Assembly: GCA_009809945.1 (NCBI GenBank)
Contig: WTPW01000438.1
Span: 15,112-79,111, forward strand
Length of the DNA: 64,000 nt
DNA from: Gigaspora margarita
Taxonomy: Eukaryota > Glomeromycota > Glomeromycetes > Diversisporales > Gigasporaceae
Reading direction: 5' to 3'
The position numbers and the translations under genes are program-made. Below, piece after piece: positions 25,163 through 37,086 of this stretch; the stretch's first letter is position 1; each line of letters starts with the position of its first letter. Below the pieces are notes generated by a model. That model saw nothing but the letters and a program-made list of their open reading frames with translations, was not told the origin of the DNA and did not search any database.

Positions 25163-25393
25163 TATCACATGCTCATACTGACGGCCAGCCTGCATTATGC
25201 AATGCAGGCGGGAAACCACCGGCCAACACTAAGCCGCATAAACAACTGCTTACAGTTATCTCCCGGCACAATATTATTGCTATTTCCGGGAGCATATCCC
25301 ATTTCAGTTTCAATTTCAATAGCACACAAATCACTGCTATATAAGCAAATATCAATATCACATGTTTAAGTACACCTTATACATTAAAGTAAA

Positions 25394-25427
<34 letters not shown>

Positions 25428-25830
25428 TATATCACATGTTCATACTGACGGCCGGCTTGCATTATGCAATGCAGGCGGGAAACCACCGGCCAGCGCTAAG
25501 CCGCATAAACAACTGCTACGGTTATCTCTCAGCACAATATTATTGCTATTTCCGGGAGCATATCCCTCTCAGTTTCAATTTCAATAGCACATAAATCACA
25601 GCTAAATGAACCTGCCATTTTCATAACTATAACTAGTGAATATCAATTCACATCACATGTTCATATTAACGGCCGGCCTGCNTTACGCAGGCGGGAAACC
25701 ACCGGCCANCGCTAAGCCGCACAAACTCAACTGCTTACAGTGATCTCCCGGCGCAATATTATTTGCTATTTCCGGGAGCATATCCCGTTTCAGTTTCAAC
25801 AACTAATATAATCTGCATCCATCAAATAAA
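25085..25830. repeat. Tandem array of three GC-richer units (about 250-280 bp each)
   Basis: Each unit has CGGCCGGCCTGCATTATGCA followed by GGCGGGAAACCACCGGCC, a strong nested stem-loop, then CTAAGCCGCA, CAGTTATCTCCCGGC and ATTTCCGGGAGCATATCCC. Units are separated by (TA)n tracts (25141-25164 and 25396-25430). A fourth copy stands alone at 22948-23229. No tRNA- or 5S-like promoter boxes were found, so a structured RNA or SINE origin is unproven. Two N calls occur (25682 and 25709). Confidence 0.8.
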
Positions 25831-25894
25831 ATTAAACTCCGGTATATCAGACCGGACTATTCCAATTATAAGAAACATGCGTGAAATGCTTTTC

Positions 25895-27003
25895 GATCAT
25901 TTAATATGACAGGACAAATTTGGTGATATTTATCAACGCATGATCTAATATCGATGTTATTGTGCAATTGATGATCATGCTTTATGAGTTTTAAATGTGA
26001 GTTTGTTGTGCTTACAAAATAACGCACAGAAAATAACAAGAAAATAAGAAATCTTTCATAAGAGTTTGCACGATAAAACAGATGAAACACTTTGCGGACG
26101 AGAATCAAGAATAAATTCTCCAAATATGAGTATGGCCATACAATTATATCGATAGATACATCATTCGGATTCATTCAGTTTTGCTGTAACTGTGATCATA
26201 ACTTGCTGTATGCCGTATGGTTCACTAAGACAGTTCCGCCTGCATCATTAGCTTGAACTGAACTTTAACACACATGTATCCTTTTTTGTATTACATCTAT
26301 CTTAAGATAATGTAAAATAAACATGTTAGCCGCTCACTAATAAATCATACTATGTCTTTTATACTCTTAAATTGATTTCCAAAGATATAAGATACACAGC
26401 CACAAGTTTTATCAAAATTAACTGCCGGAAAAGTTCGAATAAATATTCACACAAAACCTTATAGAATCTTGTATAATGATATTTATAATACTAATTCGGA
26501 TCGATGATCCAATGTGAACGAGCCAACTAATAGGATGCGAGATTTACCATACACTTCGTACTTCGTATCACATACATATCTATAATATCTATAATATCTG
26601 TTGCATACAATCATATGCTATTACCTTTTCATATAAGCCTCAATTTCATATAAGCCACAAGTCAGGTTATCCTCGCGATAATAACCCGCATAGTGACAAT
26701 CTCACCAGTAACACAGCCGACCTTGCCAGAGCCGAATTCAATTTCGAAATGATTACCAATAAATGTAATCGTTTATTATTAAAATTGATTATCAGATCAT
26801 AAAATAAATGATCTCTTTAAAGAACGGAGTTTTAAGATATAAAATAATAAAAAAAGGAATTCTTACACAAAGAAAAGTATGGCTAAGTTATAAAAACTGG
26901 TTTGATACGCATAACTTTTTATACAAGTAGAGCTTAACTAAATAGAGTTATAAACGGGTGAAGTTAAATAATGAGACCCATCCATTTAGGGCTATACCCA
27001 ATC
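25895..27003. other. Unassigned intergenic DNA
   Basis: A 102-codon minus-strand frame (25866-26174) has a real ATG but no recognisable domain and overlaps the end of the duplicated unit, so I do not call it a gene. Otherwise AT-rich sequence without clear repeats. Confidence 0.35.
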
Positions 27004-27120
27004 AGAGGCCAGTATTTGTACAAACCATTTCACTCTTCAGATAACCATTACACTCTTGATAACCATTACACTCTTCAGATAACCATTTCACTTTCAGATA
27101 ACCATTACACTTCATTGGCA
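27004..27120. repeat. Minisatellite of ATAACCATTACACTCTTCAG units
   Basis: About five head-to-tail copies of a 16-20 base unit with small length differences. Not coding in any convincing frame. Confidence 0.75.
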
Positions 27121-27215
27121 TTCCGTTCCTGGTTTTAAACTTTATTGAGACATATCGATGCAATTGATGTATAAACTGAGACGGGATATGCTCCACGATA
27201 GTTGTGCCTATGTCA

Positions 27216-27585
27216 TGTTCAAATTTTTTTTTTAGATAGTATCATTATTTTATCGTTATTTATATATTTCTTATTTTGGCATAGTTTGTGTCATAATCGG
27301 GTGATTAAAGCTCCAATCGAGTGATTAAAGTTCCAATCGAGTGATTAAAATCCCATACGAATTAAGGGTTTAGTTTCGGCTTATGAAGGAAGAACGGTTG
27401 TTAACGATTGTAAATAGTATTTAGTAGTATTATGATAATCCAATGTATTGATTAATATTAATAAAGAGAAACCTTATAACCCGTAATTATGTGTGTTAAT
27501 TTATCAATTTAAACCATTTTTCCTTAACCAGTATTTGTTCGCGATCGAAACTAGACCCTAATCAAACTCTCCCTCAATCGTAACA
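27216..27585 (+). mobile_element. Possible LTR of a retrotransposon fossil with primer-binding site
   Basis: 370 bp with TGTTC...TAACA termini. It contains AATAAAG near the 3' side and is followed after two bases by TGGTATCGCTGTC, a plausible tRNA-type primer-binding site. No second LTR and no recognisable coding interior follow before 28.2 kb. It therefore looks like a left end of a broken element, or a solo end. Superfamily not assignable. Confidence 0.45.
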
Positions 27586-29251
27586 CCTGGTATCGCTGTC
27601 ATCAGCTGAATTTGTCAGCCAGTGGTCTTCCACACTGAATAACGAAGGGCGACCTAGATTGAGCTTTAAGCTGCCACAAATTAGCAGGATTCTATACAGT
27701 TGAGAGGGTACGGGTGTGATAGGGAATTATTAACGATTAATCAACGACCTGAATAGGCAATCATCAATGAATTGTACTTATCTGGCTTCATGCGCAGGCT
27801 TAGTTTTTTTTTTCGCATACCCGATTAAGATTAATGGCTGTGTTTCTGGGTCTGGCCATGGCCAGATCACTATCAGTATTTCCCTGCTAAGCTATCTGAT
27901 TGACTTCTATCAACTCGAACCAATATGATAATCTTAGATTTTTATTAAATATATAAAAAGAAAAAAAAATCACCTTTTCTTAATCATAGCCTCATATTTG
28001 CATAAAAATAACAATGCTAGTGCTAAATACTTATTAATTTTATAATTGTTTTTTCTTTATTAATTATTTATTATAGGTAAATTTTGATAATTTTTTTACC
28101 GTATTAATTCACTAACTCCATTTGTGCGCCAGGTGGGCTCCAGCATGCTGGTCGGGAGATGGACATTGAAGGAAACAATAAATTCTAATTAAATAATTAG
28201 ACTATATTTATATATTGATATCATATCATATATATAATTATACATGTAATTTAATTTTTTTAATTTTTAAAAAATATATATATTATCGGTATATTTGAAT
28301 ATTTGTGGATTGAATATTATTTGTGCTTCTAATTCAATGGTAAGATGGTTTTTTTATTGAAAAAAAATATGCAAATATGAGTCTTGCTAGAGTTATAAAT
28401 TATATACATACACACAACAAATAAAAAAAAAGTATATAATAAATAAAAATTATACATGTACTAAAATCCTCATAATAAAATCATTGCCTATCTATGTATG
28501 TTCCTTTACATTTTACAAATTATTTTTATTTATGTAAATGAGACATCTATAAATAGTCACATATTACAAAATTATGAACTATATTTTTCTTTTCTCATGT
28601 ATGTTTGTAAACATTGTAATCAAAGTAGAATATCAAAATCGTAAATAAATTCATAGTCTCGCACTTAGAAGAATAAGAATCATTTAAGTAATACTGTATC
28701 ATCAATTTGTGTAACATCACTTACAGCAATTTTTTTGGGCCAATGAAAAAAATTAGGTATACGTGTATTGCATTAATGCACACTGAAATTATGAGAAGTT
28801 TGTATTATTTCTGAGGTGCAGTTATCAACAAGATGAACTTGTTCACGAGAACATGAAAGAGTGAACATATAAGCAAAAAAAATATATGTAATAAGTAAAA
28901 TAATCTGTCTACAAAGTATTTAGTAAAAATGTAAAGTGGCATAATTATTTAATAAAAAAAAAGATAATATACATAATGAAAAATAGTTGCTACGTATCAA
29001 CAAACTGATTGCCTTAAACTGAATTACTTATATTAATATATATTCTTTATGCTTATTTTTATGCTCATTTCTTTATACGATAAAATAAAATTAAAAGTAA
29101 ATATTCATGAACACGAATAAGCAGCAGATTTAAAAGATGTTGATTTATAAATGCTCTATAATTTTATACGTATTTACGGACTAAAAGAATGAATCAATTT
29201 TGATCATATTGTTTAAATAGAACTTTTGCAATCTATAGTTTTTATAATTGA
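27586..29251. other. Unassigned DNA after the LTR-like end
   Basis: The first 600 bases could be leader of the element to the left. The rest is AT-rich with no open frame or repeats that I can define. Confidence 0.3.
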
Positions 29252-29283
29252 CTAGTTGTAAGACCCGTCGTTAAACGACGGGT
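29252..29283 (-). mobile_element. Helitron-like 3' terminus
   Basis: Read on the minus strand, a perfect inverted repeat (10-base arms, AACGACGGGT side at 29274-29283) is followed after about seven bases by CTAG and then T. This is the hallmark of a Helitron 3' end (hairpin, short gap, CTRR, insertion before T). The element would extend rightwards. A TC-type 5' end was not identified. Confidence 0.5.
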
Positions 29284-30775
29284 TATATTTAAACACAGTT
29301 GTTTAACTTAAGAAATTAGTGTTCTAAGTATTTTAAGATAAATTTAATATGCTATTTGACCTGCTGTTTAAGAATAGTATATTACTTGCTGGTTATTATA
29401 ATCATAAAATCGCATAATACAGTATGTATAATTCAGTAAATACTAAAACAGCAGGGTATAATGACTGATAGTTAATTAAGTAATTAATAGGTATTATTAT
29501 TTCCATTTTGTTATTCAAATATTTAGATTTAGTACCTGAAACTACAATCAAAAATTTATTTTTCAAAGTAAAACTGGTTTTAAGTAGGTTAAATAAGTGA
29601 AATAAAAAGTAGTTCCAAAATCTCAGAATTGTGTTATGATAATGAATTTAAAGTTAATAACATTATGATTTAAAAACTACTAACAAATGAATATGGTATA
29701 ACTAATGATGTTATAGAAAGATAATTAAACAAAATAGTTGTTAACCTTCAGTTTTTTTAGTAAATAAATAGATAAGTACAATAATTCTTATAATTGTGAT
29801 TAAATTATTCTAAGATGTAATAATTATACTAAATTCTTGTAATTTTATTTAGATGACATATAGTGTTATAATGACTTTATACGCTTTGAGTACTATATAA
29901 TATAATAACTAGCTTTTTCTCTGACTTTGAAATTAGAAGCTATTGCAATAATATAGCACTATATTTTTGAAAAACTTCTGAGTACACAATAATCTTGATG
30001 TAATTAAGTAATTCTAAAGAGGCTGGCCCAAAATAAGCCACAAATTTTGATATATAGTAGCAAATGAACATGCAATATAAAACTGCCCATGTGAGAATAC
30101 AGGCTTGTGAAAATGCTTAAGTGTGTCATGCTTTTGAATCCCTCACTACAAAAAAAAAGTTGATTGGTGTTATGTATTTCCTGTTTTTACTATAATTTTG
30201 CAATATTTATATAAATTATTATTTAGCTTGACTATAATTTGTGAAGTTTTTTTACAAAAAAAAAATAATAATAATGAAACTATTTAGATAAAATTTCATA
30301 TAGAAAATACTAATTAATTAGTTTATTTAATAATAATAATATTGAATACTACAAAAAACAAAACTGCTATTCTTAGCATATATTAAGTTAAAGTTTGCAA
30401 TTAAGCCTAAGTAGCTTGTAATGATGAAATGATATTGTGGGTAAGACACTCTTTTTTTAGATATTTTTGAGTTTAGAGATGAATTCAACTTCTAAGAGCC
30501 AATAAAATTCAAAAAGTAGTTGGTTAATAAACTTGCTAAATAAATACTGAATATGAATTTTCTGTTTTAAAAAGATATCTATAAATGAAAAAAAAGTTAT
30601 TTGATGTTGCAAAATTACAAATTACCATAATATTATCTTATTTATTTGTTCAGGTAATTAAAACCAAGAAAAAAATCTAATTTTGTAAATAACTAAATGT
30701 AGGAGGCAAAAATTTATTATTTATACATTAACATTATTGGCTAGAGTTAGATTAAAACTTATTATACATAAATTT
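29284..30775. other. AT-rich DNA, possibly Helitron interior
   Basis: No gene-like frame. If the Helitron end is real, part of this stretch belongs to a non-autonomous element. No Rep/helicase motifs are visible. Confidence 0.3.
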
Positions 30776-30781
30776 TTATTA

Positions 30782-31491
30782 ACAGTCATAGAACATGTTC
30801 TCTTGAAATTAGTTTAAAATAAGTTTATAATAAAAATTATAAAAAAAATATGAATTTACTAGCTAAGATCCCTCTCTGGCTTAACTAAATAACTTAAAAT
30901 TAAAGTTTGCAGGTATATAGAACAAGAAAAGAAGAAAATTTTGAGCTTAAAAACCACATTAAAATTTTGTCAATTTTGTACTTTTCAAAATGTAACTCTG
31001 TCAAAAACAAATATTTTCAATTTTTAAATCAGCAGTTATGTGTAAAATTATGCTCTGAAAATTACATGCCGAACAACTTTGCTTAAGAGCCCAAAGTAGG
31101 TTACCTAATAAGAAAAAAAGTTATATCAGAAAATATGATAAATTTTAACTTTAGTACATAGATAACCCATTTTTCTTACAAGGTAACCTACTTCAGTCGC
31201 CTAAGTAAAGTTGTTCAGAGCATGTTTTTACATATATTTATCATCTTAAAATTAGCAAAAATTTTTTTGACAGAGTTACATTTTGAAAAAGTGCAAAATT
31301 AGCAAAATTTTAATGCAGTTTTTAAGCTCAAAATTTTCCTCTTTACTTGTTCTATATACCCGCAAAATTTAATTTTAAGTTAATTAGTTAAGCTAAAAAG
31401 GATCTTCAGCTCAAATTTTATAGTAAATTCATATATTTTTTTTATAATTTTTATTATAAACTTATTTCTAGAGGACATGTCCTATGACTGT
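30782..31491. mobile_element. Foldback element, 710 bp (family F)
   Basis: Ends ACAGTCATAGAACATG and a near-complement, with arms of over 300 bases that pair imperfectly around a centre near 31140 (GGTTACCTAATAAG / CTTACAAGGTAACC). The arm sequence is shared with the 48.5-55.8 kb family F element. TTATTA stands on both sides (30776-30781 and 31492-31497) but the region is AT-rich, so this may be chance. Confidence 0.8.
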
Positions 31492-31790
31492 TTATTATTA
31501 TTTTTAATTAGAGCACCAAGATCAATTTAAACATTAGGTTATAGAGTTAAATTAACACTTACTCTATGTAAATTTCAAAGATCATTTTAAATTAGTGCAC
31601 CAAGATTAATATAAACTTTAGTTTTGGTATATTTTCATTTTCTTTCTTCATTTATGCATGTTTCGATTCTTTGTTGGACTAATCTGGAATTGCCTTCTTC
31701 AGAAGTTTGTATTACTTGCACCAACAATAAGATTAACAAACACAATTAGATTTAAAGTAGTACAAAATACACAACTATATAACAAAGCTA

Positions 31791-32105
31791 CTTCAGTAGG
31801 ACTGTGAAAGATGCACCAATTAGATCTCTTCTAATAAGCGATACCAATAAGATCTTTGAATCTGGTGTAATGTGAAAATTATATATTTTTTAAAAAAGTG
31901 CTGATAACTCAAAATTTTGACTATAAAACTAACTGCACACTAACAAAAAAAATTTCTTACAAAATTTTGGTATAAAATAAGCCTTCTTTTGGTCATTATA
32001 CTAACCCTAATATAAGGTTTTATAACTTTAAAAGTATAGCGCATATTCATTTGTTTTGATTAGTATAAATCATCTGATTGGTGCATTTCTTCTAGCCCTA
32101 CTAAG
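31791..32105. mobile_element. Foldback element with ATGCACCAAT ends
   Basis: TTCAGTAGGACTGTGAAAGA plus ATGCACCAAT on the left is mirrored by ATTGGTGCATTTCTTCTAGC and CCTACTAA on the right. Arms pair over about 35 bases. Interior AT-rich. A similar end motif is present near position 100. Confidence 0.6.
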
Positions 32106-32160
32106 GTAGTCATATAACAACAGATAGATTGATTATCAAATGTTTTAATATATATACTAT

Positions 32161-32710
32161 ATACTAAAGGTTATATAATTTGTGTAACAAAAATATGCAC
32201 TTAGATTATACAAAAGGCCATTATACTGTTTTTACAAAAATCATTTTTAGTTACATAAAACTAATATTGTATAATGTTATACAAATTCTATTTTGGTTAC
32301 TTATTAGTCTTTTTGAACTGATATGGAATAGCTAATTCTTCTTAAAGAATTTGTATTACCTCACAAATAGCAAGATTGATGGCACAAATTGCTATACCTA
32401 TTAGCTATATATAGTACAGAATAAAGATTTAATTTATACTAAAGGTTGTATAATTTGTATAACAAAAATTATGCACTAAGGTTATACAAAGAGTCTTTAC
32501 ATTGTTTTGCAAAAATAATTTTTAGGTACACAACCTAATGTTGTATAATGTTACTCAAATTCTATTTTAGTAACTTATTAGTTCTTTGTTGGGCTGATAC
32601 GGAATAGTAAAAAGTTGCATTCTCCGATTGGCTATTTCTTCTTAAGAAGTTTGTATTACCCTCACAAATAGTATGATTGATAGCACAAATTGCTGTAACT
32701 ATTAGCTATA
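32161..32710. repeat. Tandem duplication, about 275-bp unit
   Basis: Both copies run from ATACTAAAGGTT through TGTATAATGTTA to CAAATTGCTRTAMCTATTAGC. A more diverged third relative appears at about 31640-31780 and a partial one at about 45960-46050. The second copy carries an extra TCTCCGATTGGCTATTTC segment shared with 45.99 kb. Confidence 0.7.
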
Positions 32711-33063
32711 TAGATAAAATTGATTATACTCTGTAAATAATTGGTGTTTAAGAATTTTTTAATCAAATGTAAATTATTTTTCAACACAATATATATATTT
32801 ATCATTAATTTCGTAAAGGTAATTTTCCAAATTCTTATAGAATTATTGGATTTTAGATAATACATACTGTTGAAACTTAAGATAAACCGCTACTGAATTT
32901 AGCTATCTTCAATGTGTTAATCTTCCTATATTGTATGTATGTTCATACATACTACAAGCCATTGCTAAATACTATACAGGTATAATTTAGGCTATATTGT
33001 ATAACCAATGCAAGTAATAAATTTTACAGCAGCATTGATGTATTTCTTTTTTCATAAATCAAA

Positions 33064-33450
33064 ATGTCAAACGAAATTTTGACAAAATTAATTGATAATT
33101 TTAATCAACTAAATTTCACTAGTTGTCAAAATTTGGCAGATATGAGTGATCCAAACGGAATTTACAGGCTTGAAAATTGTTACGAATATGGAATTTGGAG
33201 TTGAAAAAGATGAGCACAAGGTATTTACATATCAAAATCTGCATGAATGAATAATTCTAATAGAATGTATCAAATTAGTTATTGTTATTATTTAGGAATT
33301 GGAGTTGAAGTTGATAAGCATAAAGCATTCACATATTATTTGAAATCTGCAAAAAAAAATATTATTATGGGAATTGGATGATTGTCATTTGTTACAGATA
33401 TAGAATTGGTGTAGATGAGAATTAGGAAATATTCTGTATGCATTGCGAAG
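33064..33450 (+). pseudogene. Sel1-repeat gene fragment
   Basis: An ATG at 33064 opens 45 codons (MSNEILTKLIDNFNQLNF...) before a stop. Sel1-type units continue in other frames: YEYGIGVEKDEHKVFTYQ, then YCYYLGIGVEVDKHKAFTYYLKSAKK, then a third remnant near 33400 (YRYGIGVDEN-like). AG/GT-like joints at about 33222-33290 could be an intron. With two or three units and several frame changes it looks like a decayed 5' end of a Sel1-like repeat protein, a large family in these fungi. Confidence 0.65.
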
Positions 33451-33499
33451 TATATTAATTTTTATATATTTTTTATTATTTAAAATAAGATCTCTTATA

Positions 33500-33905
33500 C
33501 AATTTTAACAATTAGGGAGTAAGCGTTAAGTATCTATTATTGTTAATCTAATTCTAAATTCTTAAATACGTATTGTTGGTTATTATAGCACATAAGCATA
33601 AAGAACATTTAATAATTTCAGAAAATAAAAACATCAAAACAAGTTCATAAAACAAGAAAATAAATACTTATTATTATTACGTTCAAATTCATTTAATTCA
33701 CATTAATTATTTTATTCAGTGAGTAAATATAAAGAACATTTATCAATCAATGGAATTAAAAACAGCAAAACAAATTCACAAACAAAAAAATAAACACTTA
33801 TTTATCATTACTTTCAAATTTATTTAATTCGCACTAATCATTTTATTCAGTAAGGGATTATAAAGAACATTTATTAATTAATGGAATTAAAAATAGCAAA
33901 ATAAT
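33500..33905. repeat. Degenerate tandem array, about 120-bp unit
   Basis: Three to four units marked by GTAAGYRTAAAGAACATTTA and TTCAAATTYATTTAATTC. Directly downstream of the Sel1 fragment. The core resembles the arrays at 14.3-15.3 kb and 61.7-62.9 kb. Confidence 0.6.
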
Positions 33906-34079
33906 AGTGATACCAACTGTAGCACCAATGATGACACTGAATAACAATACCAATTTCAACACCAATAATGATGCTAACGATAAAAAAACACGCCAAATAA
34001 ATATTAGTAAAAGTGAAAAAAAGCAAAAAAAAAACAATAATGAAAGAAAAAAAATTAAAAATAAAATAAACTGATTAAG

Positions 34080-34675
34080 ATAAGGGGAGTGCCAAAAATC
34101 AGATGATTTTTTAGAGGGGGAAGGGAGTAAAAAAAGTTAAAATTATATATAAGAACCTGACCAAATCTATAATAAAGAGAGGGAAGAGGTAGGCCTCTGA
34201 TAAAAAATAATTAGGTGATTAATAACACGGCTCTAATCCATACTTATCTGTTCAGATGTGGTAATGCAGGGTAATCTTGCATTAGTAATCTTGTATTGGA
34301 AATCGGATTAACACATGAACTTTTAATCATGTGATTTCTTTATTCTTTGATTGGCTAAAAGGCCAAAAATATATAAGTTATATATCTCTGGCTAGAAATG
34401 CATAGAAAAACCTAAAAAAGAGAATAAAATGAATTAAAAAAATTTTAAAACTAATTAAAAAAAATAATAAAAAATAATTTATAAAACTAAAATATAATTA
34501 ATATAAATTAGGCAAAAAAAATGGTGACCCATCAATATAGTGATCCTTATATAATTGACCAATTATTTTTAAGATCAGTGATCATATAAGATAATCTATT
34601 TTTTTTGTTTTTTTTTATTTTATTTTTATTTTATTTTATTTTTTTTAATAACTATGAAAATTTTTTTAGTTTTTA
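34080..34675. other. AT-rich spacer
   Basis: No coding or repeat signal beyond A/T-rich runs. Confidence 0.35.
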
Positions 34676-34860
34676 GAAACTTCTCGCTAGAGTCATCATT
34701 GGAGTCATTACTGGAGTTATCACTGGAGTCATCATTGGAGTTGTCACTAGAGTTGTTGCTGGAGTTATCATAGGAATCATTACTGGAGTTATCACTAGAG
34801 TCATCGTCATTGGAGTTGTCACTAGAGTTGTTGCTGGAGTTATCATTGGAGCAGTCTTTC
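34676..34860. repeat. Minisatellite of GGAGTTATCACTGGAGTCAT-like units
   Basis: Units of 9-24 bases built from GGAGTYRTYACT. On the minus strand one frame reads as a Ser/Asn/Asp run over 85 codons, but the composition follows from the DNA repeat and no other domain is present. I therefore treat it as non-coding. Confidence 0.7.
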
Positions 34861-34879
34861 TTTAAGTTCTTTAAGCCCT

Positions 34880-35610
34880 TCAATAGTTCTTTATTATTTT
34901 TTGGTAATAGGTTCTTTGTCTCTTTGTCATTCTTCGATAGTTTTTCTTTGTTATTTTTTAGTGATAATGTTATTTTTTAATAGACCTCTTCAGTGGGTTC
35001 AAGTTTTTTGGTAATTCTTCATCATTCTTTAGTAGGTAATTTTGGTTTTTTCTCTCTTTATCGAAGGTACTGTAGTTCTTGTCATTTTCTGATAGGTAAT
35101 TTTGTTATTTTTCTGTTAGTAGATTCTTTGTCTTTTATTCTTTTATTAGTGGGTTTTGTAAGTTCATTAGTTGTCCTTCATCATTTTTTAGTATAATTTT
35201 CCAGTAGGAGGTTCTTTCTTTTTTTATCAATGTGTTCTGTAAATCCTTCAGTAATTCTTCTTTATTGTTTTTTGGTGGGCATTTTTGTCATTTTTCAATG
35301 GGTAAGTTCTTGTTTCTTCGTTAGTGGGTTCAAGTTCTTTAGTAGTTTTTCTTTGTTATTTTTTGGTAGGTAATTTTGTTATTTTTTGGTAAGTAAGTTT
35401 TTGTCTCTTTGGTAAGTTCTTCAGTAGGTTTACTGGTTCTTTTTTGTCATTTTTTGTGGGCTTTACTATTGTTTTGGGTTCATTTATTACTGTTTTTATT
35501 GTATTTTTATCTCGTTTTTATCCTATTTTTTATCCTATTTTCTTGTTCTATATTTGTCCTATTTCTTCTTATTTTTGTTTCATTTTTTTATATTTGTATT
35601 TAACTAAAAA
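34880..35610. repeat. T-rich degenerate repeat tract
   Basis: Iterated TTCTTTGTCATTTTTTRGTAGG-like phrases grade into TTTTATCCTATTTT runs. On the minus strand it would be Lys/Asn/Thr-rich in broken frames. It could be a decayed extension of the neighbouring minisatellite. No function inferred. Confidence 0.5.
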
Positions 35611-35804
35611 AAATATAAATATAAAATTTAAAAAAATTAATTAAATTAAAAAAAAAAAATTTAAAAAATCTTCCAATTTTTGTTCTGTTTTTTTTATCCC
35701 ATATTTCATTCTGTTTCATCCTATTTTTCTTCTCATTTTCATTAATTTCTTTATATTTGTATTCAACTAAAAAAAAATAAATTAAATTTAAAAAAATATA
35801 TATA

Positions 35805-37086
35805 CAGTGGCCTACCATATTATTATGGACACTGTTTGGGTGACCATCGCTCAAAATCGAGTAAGTAAATATAGCATGAAATTTATATCACATAACCATC
35901 TAATCTTATGGTACAACATAATAAAATTTTATATGATTTCATTACATTGTGCAGAAACGATACAAAAAATTCTAAAAATTTGATTTTTTTATTTGTATAA
36001 AAGCCAAAATTTTGCATTTTCTATTTTTTTTTTTTTACATTTTTATATATAAAAAAAAATTATATTATAATATTTGATAGGTCTGCCCCAGTTTCTATAC
36101 AAGCATCAACCCAATTGGGGATGCTAGTGACAGTCTGTGGCAAAGTTCTGGTGGTGTTTTATGCCACAATTTTTTAACCAGAGCATCTGGCTCTACGAGA
36201 TTACTATTGTCTATTTTTTATTTGATTTGTGCTAGGAGAACATGTATATAGGTCTCATCTGATCACAACACACCACTTCTGAGTGCCCATTTATACCTTT
36301 TTTCCATATTCTCAGCCATAATAAGAGGCTTTGGGGATGACACAAGAGGACAAGCCCAAACTGTACAAAGTACAGTGCATGGTACTTTCAAAAATTGTTT
36401 TTTTGCTTTGACAATCATATAGGTTGGTTATTTGTGTAAGGCTGAGATAGTGGTTGCCATCTTTTGACTAAGCCTTTAAGGTATTTAAGATCCAAGAATG
36501 TTAGAGTTTTTGGTCGACCAGTCCTTTTTTTTAATTTTTGTGCCTTACTCACTGTACTGCTTTATAACGTTTCCCACAGAACTTTTATCACAACCAGCTA
36601 TAGCTGCAATTGTATGATGCGAATCATCTCTTTGGTGTTTATAAATTATGGCTCTCGCTGACTTTCTGTTAAATCTTTCTTTATACCTATTTTTTGTGAG
36701 AAAAAAAATTAAGATGCACATCTGTTTATTTTTATGCTGATTGGTCATACAGATATACCTATTTTTATACTGCTTAATGCGATCTGGGTATCACACTATA
36801 TTTGAGCGAAATTTGAACTAATTTGAGCAAAAAATCAATTTTTTGTGAATTTTTTTTAAAAAAAAATTCAAAAACTTCTGAAAATTGATTTTTGTACAAA
36901 CCCAAAAATGGTACTTTGTACTATCTTTTGCATAACTCCAGTGCTATCTAATAATACTGCATAAAATTTTAGTATGTTGTATTATGGAAACAAGTGGTCA
37001 TATGATATAAATTTTATGCTGCATTTACTTATCTGATTTTGATCAATAGCTCCCCAAAGTGTCCATAATAATATAGTAGGCCACTG
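35805..37086. mobile_element. Tc1/mariner transposon, 1,282 bp, decayed
   Basis: Ends CAGTGGCCTACCATATTATT and its complement (one mismatch over 29 bases) flanked by TA (35803-35804 and 37087-37088). Full-length geometry for a Tc1 element. The minus strand carries a transposase remnant. The family terminus is CAGTGGCC. Relatives without coding capacity may include the end seen near 23595. Confidence 0.92.
36080..36748 (-). pseudogene. Tc1-type transposase remnant
   Basis: Read from 36748: an N-terminal helix-turn-helix (RAIIYKHQRDDSHHTIAAIA, then GCDKSSVGNVI), a GRPKTL motif (about 36505-36522), a central SDETYIHV-like stretch (about 36240-36265, where a catalytic Asp of the DDE triad is expected) and a C-terminal LWHKTPPELCHRL-like segment (about 36130-36170). 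Stops and frame changes are present, and the expected size of about 340 codons is not reached in one frame. The element is presumably immobile unless supplied in trans. Confidence 0.85.

Noticed and set aside
25866-26174. 102-codon minus-strand frame with an ATG
   Set aside because: No recognisable domain, signal or family, and it overlaps the end of a duplicated repeat. Kept as unassigned DNA.
29252-29283. Bacterial-type terminator hairpin
   Set aside because: The perfect dyad looks like one, but the eukaryotic context and the CTAG|T order favour a Helitron end.
34626-34883. 85-codon Ser/Asn/Asp-rich minus-strand frame
   Set aside because: Its composition is the direct translation of a minisatellite, and other frames are equally open.
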